Below are positions 16,335-24,730 of a stretch of DNA of 64,000 nucleotides, piece after piece; positions within the stretch are counted from its first letter, which is position 1, and every line of letters starts with the position of its first letter. A program made the translations under genes and the position numbers. This stretch comes from Pseudomonadota bacterium (GTDB lineage Archaea; Thermoplasmatota; SW-10-69-26; JACQPN01; JAJPHT01). Location of the stretch: NCBI GenBank assembly GCA_021325135.1, contig JAJPHT010000026.1, positions 1 through 64,000 of the forward strand, in the 5' to 3' direction. A model generated the notes under the pieces. That model did not search any database and was not told where the DNA came from. It was given only the letters and a program-made list of their open reading frames with translations.

Positions 16335-17789
16335 TCAGCAGAGCGCGCGGCCCGACGTCTGCTCCGCGACGTAGGTCCCGCCCTTCTCCTTGCCGAGGGC
16401 CTTGTCCGCGTACCAGACGAAGGCGGGCTTGCAATCGGCGGTCAGGGTCTGCCCGTAGACGTCGCTGGAGCGGTTGCAGGTGAACCCCGCCGCGGGATTG
16501 CCCAGCGGCGAGGCCGGCAGGCCCCCCGTGCAGGCGCCCATGAGCTCGGAGGCCGTGCCCTTCCACGCCGCGACGGTCGCGAGGGAGAAGGCCTCGAACG
16601 TCGGCGTGGCGTTCATGGCGTCGAGCGACTCGTCGATGGTGGGCATCCAGAGCGCGCCCGTGCCGTTCCCGTCGCCCGCGAGGGAGAAGATGGCGATCTT
16701 GCCGGGGCCGCCCGCGACGATCTGCGCGAGGACGCGGCCCGTGCCGGGCTTCGCGCTGGCCTCGGCGGGGGCCACGACGACGGGCTTGGAGAACTTGGCC
16801 GCATCCGGCGCGGCCCAGACGTAGGCCAGCGCGGAGCCGTCGTAGTCCGGGTAGGGCTTGGGCGACTCGGGGTACGCGACGTAGAGGTCGCCCGCCGAGT
16901 CCAGCGCGGCGGTGGGCATCTGCGCGCCCACGATCTTGCTCGACGCGCTGTCGTCCACCGCGAGGGCCGGCGTCCATGTGGCGCCGTGGTCCTTCGACGT
17001 GGAGACCCAGATGCGCGTCGCCGCGACGACGTTGATCTCGAAGGGCCCCGTGACGGAGGCGCCGCACCCGCCCGCCGCGGACGTGCGCGTGGGGTAGACG
17101 GCGTAGATCTGGCCGGTGTCATGGTTCGCCACGAGCTTCGCGGGGCCGCCCGAGTCGGAGCACTGCAGGTCCAGCCAGGCCTGGCTGCCAGGGGGCGCGA
17201 CGGGCACGGGCGCGCCGAAGGTGGCGCCGCTGTCGTGCGAGGTCGACACGAACATCTCGTGCTGCGCCGCGCCGGACGCGAGGTTGTGCCAGAGCATGTA
17301 GACGTCGTAGGTCCCGTCGGCGTTCTTCGGGCCATACGCCAGCCACTGCCGGTCCTGGTCCTTGAGCTGCTGGCCGCTGGAGGATTTCCATGTCGTCCCG
17401 TTGTCGTCGGTGTAGTGGATGTCCAGCGCGATGCCCGTGCCGTTGATCACGCTGGCGAGCACGCGGCCCGAGGGGAGGACCAGGATCTCGTTGTCGGAGT
17501 TGGGCGTCGTGGTGGGCGGATTGGCCTTTGTCCTCGTCCAGCTCAGGCCGGTGGACGACCAGTAGATGGCCTCCGTGGAGGTGGGTCCCCCCTCCTGGGT
17601 CGTGAGCCACTGGCGCCCGTCGGGGCCCGTCGCCATGGAGGGCTCCCAGCCCCCGTTGTTGACCTGGACGGCCTGGAAGACCGGGGGCGCGGCGTCGTTG
17701 CCCGGCTCGCCGTTCTGGCCGGTGGGGGGCTTTTGGGCGCCGAGGCAGCCGGCCGAGAGGAGGATGAGGACGAGGACCCAGGAGCGCAT
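16335..17789 (-). CDS. BNR/Asp-box beta-propeller lipoprotein
   Basis: This 484-residue protein has a lipoprotein signal (VLVLILLSAGC, lipidated Cys near residue 15) and a sialidase-like six-bladed propeller. Asp-box motifs of the SxDxGxTW type appear as YTDDNGTTW, STSHDSGATF and STSKDHGATW. Sialidase catalytic residues are not obvious, so it may bind or hydrolyse extracellular glycans, or be purely structural. It lies 64 bp downstream of the bis-haem membrane protein on the same strand, and a CTTATCC box sits 29 nt before its ATG. A second propeller lipoprotein of this class is encoded at 37919-39289. Confidence 0.82.
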   Translation of the reverse strand: MRSWVLVLILLSAGCLGAQKPPTGQNGEPGNDAAPPVFQAVQVNNGGWEPSMATGPDGRQWLTTQEGGPTSTEAIYWSSTGLSWTRTKANPPTTTPNSDNEILVLPSGRVLASVINGTGIALDIHYTDDNGTTWKSSSGQQLKDQDRQWLAYGPKNADGTYDVYMLWHNLASGAAQHEMFVSTSHDSGATFGAPVPVAPPGSQAWLDLQCSDSGGPAKLVANHDTGQIYAVYPTRTSAAGGCGASVTGPFEINVVAATRIWVSTSKDHGATWTPALAVDDSASSKIVGAQMPTAALDSAGDLYVAYPESPKPYPDYDGSALAYVWAAPDAAKFSKPVVVAPAEASAKPGTGRVLAQIVAGGPGKIAIFSLAGDGNGTGALWMPTIDESLDAMNATPTFEAFSLATVAAWKGTASELMGACTGGLPASPLGNPAAGFTCNRSSDVYGQTLTADCKPAFVWYADKALGKEKGGTYVAEQTSGRALC

Positions 17790-17814
17790 GACGCGGCCGC
17801 CATGCCCGATCCCA

Positions 17815-17821
17815 GGATAAG
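17815..17821 (-). promoter_or_regulatory. TATA-like box for the propeller lipoprotein
   Basis: CTTATCC on the minus strand is centred 29 nt before the ATG at 17789. It lies in the 64-bp gap after the bis-haem protein gene, so the lipoprotein has its own promoter. Confidence 0.5.
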
Positions 17822-17853
17822 CCGTTGCTGGCGGCGGCGTTGTCCAACGCGCG

Positions 17854-19308
17854 CTATCGCTGCACGACGTCGCCGAACATCGCGCGGATGGCCGCGAAGT
17901 GGCTCCCGTCGGCCACCATGTGGACCAGCGTGAAGACCACGACGAGGATGCCCATGGCGAAGTGGACGAAGCGCCAGCGGTTGAACCCCCAGCGCGCGAC
18001 GAACGATCGTTGCACCGCGCCCGTGACGCCCAGGCCCACCATGGCCGCGAGCGCAAGCCCGCCCCAGACGAGGCCCGCGCTCCAGACCCAGAACGCCTCG
18101 TAGAAGTAGATGAACATGTGGAGCGACGCCACGCCTAGGAGCCAGAAGCTCATGCTGTTGTGGAACAGCACGCGCCGGCGCGGGCCGCCGAAGAGCTTGT
18201 TGAGCGCGCCCACCGAGCCGCGGCCGAAGGTGCCGCCGAAGACGAGGCTGGGGATGATGAGGAAGCTCCCCGCGAAGCCCAGCACCTGGCCCCAGCGGCG
18301 CAGGACGGGCTCCAGCAGCGAGACGGACGTGCCCGCGGTGGCGACGCCCTGGCCCACCGAGAGCGTGGCGCCGGTGCGGAACTCCAGCGTGCTGTACTTG
18401 TCGTAGTCGCCGCTGTCGCCGATGTTGCGGTCGGTGTGCTGGTGGTACGCCGTGCCGCGGCCGCCGTAGCGCATGCGCTGCAGGCTCTCCGCGTCCTTGG
18501 CGATGACCTGGAACTTGAACGTGTACTGCTCGTTGGGCTTCAGCAGCGCGGGGCCCTTGAGCACGAGCTCCGTGTTCTGGCTGGCGTTGTAGTACGCCGC
18601 GAGGTAGAAGTCGTACGTGGTGTCCGCGAGGTTGCCGTGGTACACCGTGGCCGTCCAGTCGCCGGGCCCCGCCGCGAGGAGCGTGCTGGTGTTGACGTGC
18701 ACGGCGACCTCGCGCTGGTGGCCCCCGTCCGTGGGGTTGTAGGGCGCGGGCGCGGCGCCCACGGCCTTGCCGCCGGGGCCCTTGAGGACGAGGCGGTAGT
18801 CCGTGCTGTTGGCGACGCGGCCCGGCGTGAGGGGCCCGGGGAGCGTCGTGGGCGCGCCGACGACGGAGGCGTAGATCTCCGTGATGCCCGTGGTGGAGGC
18901 GACCTTGTAGTCCTCGGAGGCGTACTGCTGGGGCGACGCCGGCGCGGCCACGCCCGTCTTGTTGACCTCGGTGGGCGGCTGCGCGCCGGGGAACTCCAGG
19001 CCGGGCGCGTCGCTGACGTTGACGTAGGCGCTGACGTCCTTGAGGTCGTGCAGCCACGGGTTCTTGATGGTCAGCTGGAAGTCGAAGGGCTTCCCCTTGG
19101 GCACCTCGTTGAGGACGGTGGGGAAGAGGTCCATGCTGCGGAACCCCTCCTGCTTGTGGTGGCCGTAGCACTCCGCCTCGGTCAACTCGCCCTGCGGGTC
19201 CAGCGCGTCCTGCCCCAGCGTGGGGATGCCCACCAGGAGAAGGACCGCGAGAAGCGCGCCACCCAGGAGCAGGAGCTTGCCAAGGGAGGGGCGCATCGGC
19301 GGCGGCAT
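17854..19308 (-). CDS. membrane protein with extracellular domain and predicted bis-haem b core
   Basis: This 484-residue protein has an N-terminal signal/anchor helix (11-30) and an extracytoplasmic region of about 300 residues with several sequons. A C-terminal module of about four or five helices follows (335-465). Two of those helices each carry a His pair 14 residues apart: H383/H397 and H449/H463. This matches the spacing by which ferric-reductase-type and NOX-type membrane domains hold two b haems. No FAD or NAD(P)H domain follows, so electrons must come from elsewhere. The N-terminal CYGHHKQEGF segment could add metal ligands. The haem assignment is inference from the spacing. The protein could move electrons across the membrane for an extracytoplasmic acceptor. 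Confidence 0.72.
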   Translation of the reverse strand: MPPPMRPSLGKLLLLGGALLAVLLLVGIPTLGQDALDPQGELTEAECYGHHKQEGFRSMDLFPTVLNEVPKGKPFDFQLTIKNPWLHDLKDVSAYVNVSDAPGLEFPGAQPPTEVNKTGVAAPASPQQYASEDYKVASTTGITEIYASVVGAPTTLPGPLTPGRVANSTDYRLVLKGPGGKAVGAAPAPYNPTDGGHQREVAVHVNTSTLLAAGPGDWTATVYHGNLADTTYDFYLAAYYNASQNTELVLKGPALLKPNEQYTFKFQVIAKDAESLQRMRYGGRGTAYHQHTDRNIGDSGDYDKYSTLEFRTGATLSVGQGVATAGTSVSLLEPVLRRWGQVLGFAGSFLIIPSLVFGGTFGRGSVGALNKLFGGPRRRVLFHNSMSFWLLGVASLHMFIYFYEAFWVWSAGLVWGGLALAAMVGLGVTGAVQRSFVARWGFNRWRFVHFAMGILVVVFTLVHMVADGSHFAAIRAMFGDVVQR

Positions 19309-19356
19309 CGCCGGGCGATGTGTATGACCCTTTCGACGACGACCTCAAAGAGGAGG

Positions 19357-19452
19357 CGCCAAACGCGGGGGGTTTGGGGGCGCAGCCCCCTGACGTTTGG
19401 TCGTCTGCTCGACGTTCCTTCACGTCAGGGGGCTGCGCCCCCTGAAACCCCC
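19357..19452. repeat. long palindromic intergenic element, copy A
   Basis: The left arm (about 19368-19396, through GGGGGCGCAGCCCCC to TGACGT) pairs with the right arm (19422-19452, ACGTCAGGGGG onward). A 25-nt loop (19397-19421) contains GTCGTCTGCT. Each arm is itself a small hairpin. The same element, in the opposite orientation, lies at 59452-59580. It sits 48 bp downstream of the PadR stop codon and before the bis-haem gene. It may act as a terminator, but the conserved loop argues for a dispersed repeat. Confidence 0.75.
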
Positions 19453-19500
19453 GCGGGTAGCCGCGCTGCGGCGCGGCCGACGACGACCACGACGAACGGC

Positions 19501-20052
19501 CTATCCTCCGAACACGATCCGCTTCACGCCCGCCACCGCCTGGTGGATGGGGCACTGGGGGCAGTACGGGTACGCGCCCATGGGGCAGCCGGTGATGGTC
19601 ATGCTGAGGTCGCCGCTCGTCGGGTCCTTCTCCAGCGCGACGCGGGCGTCGGGGCACGGGTAGGGGAGCGCCGAGGCGGGAGGGGAGGCGGGCGCGCTGG
19701 GATTCGCAGCCGGGTCCACCGCGACGGGGTGCGCGACCTCGACGTTCCAGATGCGGCGCAGCGCATGGCGGAAGCCCGTGGGGAGGCGGCGGTAGGAGTG
19801 CAGCGCGTCGCGGCCCGCGTCGGTCAAGGCGTAGAGGGTGCGGTTGCCGCCCGACTCGGAGACCTCGCGGATGTAGCCGTCGCGCACCATCTTGGCCAGG
19901 AGAGGATAGAGGCGGTTGCGGTTGGGCTCCGCGCCGAAGGCCTCGGTGATCTCCTTGAGGAGGGCGTAGCCGTGCTTGGGCTGCTGGTCGAGGCTCTCCA
20001 GGATGAACACCTCCAGGAGCCCCTTGAGGAGCTTCGGTCCAGCCTCGGCCAT
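19501..20052 (-). CDS. PadR-family regulator with C-terminal Cys cluster
   Basis: This 183-residue protein has a PadR winged helix (1-95): LEVFILESLDQQPKHGYALL, then NRLYPLLAKMVRDGYI and the wing GGNRTLYALTDAG. The usual PadR C-terminal helix is replaced by a Pro/Ala linker and a segment with C133, C156, C164, C167 and H170 (TGCPMGAYPYCPQCPIH). The spacing suggests a zinc site or an iron-sulphur cluster, which would make the regulator redox- or metal-responsive. That is inference. It lies upstream of the bis-haem membrane protein on the same strand, separated by the palindromic element. Confidence 0.87.
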   Translation of the reverse strand: MAEAGPKLLKGLLEVFILESLDQQPKHGYALLKEITEAFGAEPNRNRLYPLLAKMVRDGYIREVSESGGNRTLYALTDAGRDALHSYRRLPTGFRHALRRIWNVEVAHPVAVDPAANPSAPASPPASALPYPCPDARVALEKDPTSGDLSMTITGCPMGAYPYCPQCPIHQAVAGVKRIVFGG

Positions 20053-20375
20053 GCTCGGTTCAGGGCGTGTTCCATCTGCGTCATGAACCTTCCCCGGTCA
20101 AAGCGGTGAAAACTGGAACCCGCCGGCGCCCGCTTATGAAGCAACCGCGACGCTGCTTGGGCAGAAGGGGGGTTGCGAGGGCGGTGGGTCCTTTCCACTG
20201 GACGGGCTGTTCCAGCACGTTCGTCCAGTTTCGCAGCTCATGATCTGACAAGGATCAACCAATGCAAGATGGGTTCCTGAAGATGTCCAGGATGCGTCGG
20301 AAACGGAACCCATATCCCCTGCATGGCGGGTGGAGCGTCTGCGTCCGGCCCAAAGGCCGGCGCGAGGGATTGGCA
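20053..20375. other. structured intergenic region between divergent regulators
   Basis: This 323-bp stretch between PadR and the ribbon-helix-helix gene holds no convincing ORF. It contains an inverted repeat ATGGGTTCC (20269-20277) and GGAACCCAT (20305-20313). A hairpin CCGGCC-CAAA-GGCCGG (20345-20360) lies just before the downstream ATG at 20376. Related TTCCA/TGGAA elements recur near 20071, 20195 and 20213. It is less GC-rich than the flanks. It looks like a control region with two regulator genes facing away from it. Confidence 0.5.
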
Positions 20376-20585
20376 ATGATCATCGAGGCTGACAAGACGA
20401 GGCAGGAGTCCGGCAAGGAGATCAAGGTGAAGATCCCGGTCGGCTACCACATCAAGCTCCACACGCTCAAGGTCCTCAAGGGCCAGAGCATCAGCGACAC
20501 GGTGGAGATCGCGCTGGAGCGGTACTTCGCCGCCCACGCCTTCCCCGAGCTGGCCCACCTCCAGCCGCGCCCCATCGCCCCGTAG
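20376..20585 (+). CDS. ribbon-helix-helix-like small DNA-binding protein
   Basis: This 69-residue protein has one predicted strand (EIKVKIPVGYHIKLHTLKVL) followed by two helices (SISDTVEIALERYFAAH). That is the pattern of CopG/Arc-type ribbon-helix-helix proteins, which bind DNA as dimers. It starts after a structured leader (see 20053-20375). One base separates its stop from the next start, so the two genes form a unit. The target is unknown. Confidence 0.75.
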   Translation: MIIEADKTRQESGKEIKVKIPVGYHIKLHTLKVLKGQSISDTVEIALERYFAAHAFPELAHLQPRPIAP

Positions 20586-20586
20586 G

Positions 20587-20871
20587 GTGTTCCAGTTCCG
20601 CGCGACGAACGGCCCAGGGGAACTATCCGGATTCCTTAGGGCCGACCGCCTCGTCGTCGGCGCGGTCCTCATGCCCTTCGAGACGACCCTCAGCGTCCCC
20701 ACCCGCCACGTCGGCGAGCTGATGTCCCGCCTGGCCGGCGCCGGCTTCCTCATCCTGGACACCGGTGAGCGGCTCGCGACGGACGACGGCCCCGACGCCG
20801 AGGCCACGCTGCGCCTCCTCCACGTCGCGCCCCACGAGGCCGAGCTGGCCCCCCTGGGCGTCTCCCGCTGA
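20587..20871 (+). CDS. small protein of unknown function, coupled to the ribbon-helix-helix gene
   Basis: This 94-residue protein starts at a GTG one base after the preceding stop codon. It is predicted to be a small soluble alpha/beta protein (RLVVGAVLMPFETTLSVPTRHVGELMSRL). No Cys, membrane helix or known motif is visible. The tight spacing suggests joint function with the DNA-binding protein upstream. No homologous family is recognised. Confidence 0.6.
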   Translation: MFQFRATNGPGELSGFLRADRLVVGAVLMPFETTLSVPTRHVGELMSRLAGAGFLILDTGERLATDDGPDAEATLRLLHVAPHEAELAPLGVSR

Positions 20872-20911
20872 TCCGACAGGGCTTTGCGGGGGACCCTCCC
20901 ATCGCGCCCCC

Positions 20912-21561
<650 letters not shown>

Positions 21562-21565
<4 letters not shown>

Positions 21566-22269
21566 CGCGCCAGGATCGCCGCCACCGACGAGGCGAGGCC
21601 CCACGCGCCCACGAGCGCGGGCGCCAGCACGCACCGGCGCGCCCACGGCCGCGCCCGCGCCACGCGCGCCGCGAGGCCCGCCAGCGCCAGGACCGCGATC
21701 GCCGCCAGCCGCAGCGCCGGGCCGTCCGTGAGGAGGAGGGCCGCCGCGAGCATCGCGACGCACGCGAGGCCCGCGACCGGCGCCCACAGGAGCGCCCACC
21801 ACGGCCCGCGGGGCAGCCGCGCCCCGAGCCGCGCGAACGCCGCCTCCTGCGCGACGCCGTAGGCCACCACCAGCGCGCCGAAGAGGGGGACGTTCACGAG
21901 GCGGGGACCGAAGCGGTGGAAGTCGGGGTTCGAGGGGTCCAGCAGAAGGCCGCCCGCCAGCAGCAGGCCCAGCGCGCCGAAGGCCAGGCCGCGCCAGCGC
22001 TCCGGCAGCGCGGGCCGCGCGAGGGCGAAGAGCGCGCCGCCCAGGAACCCCATGAGGAGGCCCGTGAGGACCACCTGCATCGTGCCGGAGAAGGTGAGGT
22101 CGCCCACCCGCGCGCCGATGGACGTGATGGCGCCGCGGCGCGACGCGCCGGCCAGGATCGCGCTCGCGCGCATCGCCAGCCGCGCGCCCACGCCCAGCAC
22201 GAGCCCGCCCGCCAGCGCGCCGGCCAGCCCACCCACCGCCAGCTCGCGGACCCCATCGAGGACCTTCAC
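21562..22269 (-). CDS. polytopic membrane protein of unknown function
   Basis: This 235-residue protein is called from a GTG (VKVLDGVREL). About seven hydrophobic segments are predicted, rich in Ala, Gly and Leu. Some basic loops are visible (ARVARARPWARR). A segment DPSNPDFHRFGPRLVNVPLFG between helices is the most distinctive part. The family is not recognised. Its stop codon overlaps that of rpe in the palindromic CTAG at 21562-21565. The start is uncertain because no promoter box is clear. Confidence 0.65.
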
Positions 22270-22377
22270 GACCGCGGACCGGCGCCCGTGCCGCTTCGCG
22301 TTTCTCCCCAGGACGCTAGAGGGTCCCGCGCCGAAGTGGGAACCCTTTTGCCCGCCGAGGCTTGAGCCGGAAGCCGC

Positions 22378-23394
22378 ATGCCGCTGCTCACCGGCGACCA
22401 GTACGACCTCCTCGTGCTGGCCCTCGCGTGGTGCGGCGGCTTCCTCCCCCTCCTGTGGCGCAAGGAGTGGACCTGGGTCCAGGCCGTGGGCCTCGGCCTC
22501 CTGCTCACGCCCTTCGCGCGCATGGCGCTGGACTTCTACCTCACCGTCGTCGTGAGCGGCGTGCTGTTCCACTACACCGTGCTGGAGCCCGTGAGCCGCG
22601 CCGCGCTCTGGAACGGCATCGTCACGCGCGTCGTGGAGTTCGGCCTCCTGCCGGGCGCGGGGCTCCTCATCCTCCACAACGCGGTGCCCGGCCTCCCGTC
22701 CCGCCGCGCAGTGCGCCAGCGCGTGCCCGACGCCCTCGCCGCGCACTCGCTCGCGCCCCGCGCGTCGTGGCGCCGCGACGCGCTGCGCGGGCTCGCCCTC
22801 TTCGTCTTCATCGCCGCGGCCTACGTCGTCGCCCTCGCCCTCTCGCAGACGGCCCTCGCGGCGCTGAGCAGCAACGGCGACGAGTCGCAATACTGGCGCA
22901 ACGTCACCGTGCCCATCATCCTGCTCCTGAGCGCCGCCGCGGGCCTCACCGAGGAGTTCCTCTTCCGCGGCGTCCTTCTCACCTGGCTCGCGAAGCGCAT
23001 GCCGTGGATCGCGGCCGCGCTCCTCCAGGCCCTCGCCTTCGCCCTCGTCCACAGCGGGTACGGCACGTGGGCGCACGTCGTGGGGCCCTTCGCCTTCGGC
23101 CTGGGCATGGCGTGGGTCGCGCGCCGGCTGGGCGTCGTCGTCACCGCCATCCTCCACGCGGGCGTCGACGTCGTCTCCCTGGGCCTCAGCGTCGCGCCCG
23201 ACTACGTCGCCGCCAACGGCCCCCTGGGCGCCGCCGCGCTGGCGGGCGTGCTCCTGCTCCTGGTCGCGCTGAGCGCCTGGGCCCTGGTGGCGACGCGGGC
23301 CGACGCGGTGCGCATCCTGTGGGACGACCTCCTGAGGATGCTCCGGCTGCGCCGTGGGGGCGCTCCCGCGCCCACGGAGGGCGCCCCGCGCTGA
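22378..23394 (+). CDS. CPBP-family intramembrane metalloprotease
   Basis: This 338-residue polytopic protein carries the CPBP/Rce1 (ABI) motifs: EE at 192-193 in TEEFLFRG with R197, H225 in FALVHSGYG, and H260 with D264 in HAGVDVV. These are the predicted catalytic residues of an intramembrane protease that acts on prenylated or otherwise membrane-bound substrates. Bacterial relatives are linked to bacteriocin immunity. The local substrate is unknown. A CCCTTTTG box lies about 30 nt before the ATG. It is monocistronic as far as can be seen. Confidence 0.92.
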   Translation: MPLLTGDQYDLLVLALAWCGGFLPLLWRKEWTWVQAVGLGLLLTPFARMALDFYLTVVVSGVLFHYTVLEPVSRAALWNGIVTRVVEFGLLPGAGLLILHNAVPGLPSRRAVRQRVPDALAAHSLAPRASWRRDALRGLALFVFIAAAYVVALALSQTALAALSSNGDESQYWRNVTVPIILLLSAAAGLTEEFLFRGVLLTWLAKRMPWIAAALLQALAFALVHSGYGTWAHVVGPFAFGLGMAWVARRLGVVVTAILHAGVDVVSLGLSVAPDYVAANGPLGAAALAGVLLLLVALSAWALVATRADAVRILWDDLLRMLRLRRGGAPAPTEGAPR

Positions 23395-23449
23395 AGGCAG
23401 GCGAACGCCTGCCCAGGCTGAAGCAGCGGCAAGAAGGCGGAAGGCGCGC

Positions 23450-24649
23450 ATGACCCCGCTCCGCAGCGCCCCCCTGCTCGTGGCCCTCCTGGCCGTGTCC
23501 CTCACCCCCCTGCCCGGCGCCAGCGCCCTGGAGCGGCGCGACGTGGCCGGCGAAGGCCTCTTCTGGGGCGTCGACACCCAGAACAACCTCTGCCCCATGG
23601 ACTTCGTCATCGACGTGGGCACCACCGACCCCTCCCCTGGCATCAGCGTGACCCTTCTCACGGACGCGGACCCGCTGGACGACTGCCTCGCGGCGTGGGA
23701 GTGGACCCCCCAGGCCGCGCACGACGGGTGCGGCACCCTCTGGCAGCAGCCCGAGTCGTTCAGCGGCGACCGCACCTTCGGCTGGACCGAGTCGCGCTCC
23801 GACGGCCTCGGCAACACCCTTTCGGCGAGCATCACGCCCTCGTGGTCCCCCGACACGTACCTGGTCGAGGTCTATTGCACGCGCTCGGACGGCAAGAGCG
23901 CCTCCGAGAGCGGGACCTTCGTGGACGAGGTCGGCGCGACCTCGGGCTGGACGTTCCAGGACAACGGCGACGGCACGTGCACCGCCTACGATGACGCCAA
24001 CCACAACGGGCAGCAGGACCCGGGCGAGGCCGGCTCCACGGTCCCGTGCAGCGCGAGCTGCGTCACGGCCTCCTGCCCCGGCTGCCTGGGCGACCTCCCC
24101 GCGTGCCTCGGCGACTGCCTCGCGACGTGCATCGTGGTGAACCCCAGCGGCGACGCCTACGGCCAGTACGTCGGCGTGGGCAGCGGCAACGCGCAGGGGA
24201 GCCTGCTGGCCGTGGGCGAGACGGGCGAGTCGTACAGCACTGGCGGCGTGGCCGTGAGCGGCTCGTGCGCGGACAGCGACCTCGTCTCCGTGAGCGAGAC
24301 GTGCGGCGCGCACTCCAACTGGGTCGCCGTGAGCAAGGACGGGACCTCGTCCACGCCCATCGGCGTCCTGGCCGTGAGCGGCGGCGACGCGGATGCGGGC
24401 CTCATCGCGGTGAGCCTCCACGGGGACGCGCACGCCTGCCAGTGGGGAGCCTACTGCAACAGCTGGCTCTTCGGCACCACCACTGCCGTGAGCACCGGCG
24501 GGGACGCCACCGCCGAATGGATCGCCATCAGCACCAGCGGGGCCAGCGGCGCGGGCTTCCTCTCGGTGAGCGGCACCGGCCACCAGCTCTACCCCTGCTT
24601 CGTGAACGCGGCAGGCTTCGTCTGCGTGGACCCCACCCGCGCGCTTTAG
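23450..24649 (+). CDS. secreted Cys-rich protein with short beta repeats
   Basis: This 399-residue protein has a signal peptide ending PGASA and no C-terminal anchor. The middle holds a calcium-loop-like segment DDANHNGQQDPGE, then a dense Cys cluster (CSASCVTASCPGCLGDLPACLGDCLATC). The C-terminal half repeats a 13-17-residue unit ending in a V-A/S-V-S strand: GVAVSGS, LVSVSE, WVAVSK, VLAVSGG, LIAVSLHG, TTAVSTGG, WIAISTSG and FLSVSGTG. Such regular short strands suggest a beta-solenoid. The function may be adhesive or structural. No family is recognised. Confidence 0.75.
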   Translation: MTPLRSAPLLVALLAVSLTPLPGASALERRDVAGEGLFWGVDTQNNLCPMDFVIDVGTTDPSPGISVTLLTDADPLDDCLAAWEWTPQAAHDGCGTLWQQPESFSGDRTFGWTESRSDGLGNTLSASITPSWSPDTYLVEVYCTRSDGKSASESGTFVDEVGATSGWTFQDNGDGTCTAYDDANHNGQQDPGEAGSTVPCSASCVTASCPGCLGDLPACLGDCLATCIVVNPSGDAYGQYVGVGSGNAQGSLLAVGETGESYSTGGVAVSGSCADSDLVSVSETCGAHSNWVAVSKDGTSSTPIGVLAVSGGDADAGLIAVSLHGDAHACQWGAYCNSWLFGTTTAVSTGGDATAEWIAISTSGASGAGFLSVSGTGHQLYPCFVNAAGFVCVDPTRAL

Positions 24650-24730
24650 TGGGGGCCCGGGCGTTCCGGGGGATCGGCCAAGGATGCACAACAAAGGTTA
24701 AGGCGGGTCCCTCGGAAGTCCGCGCGCCGT

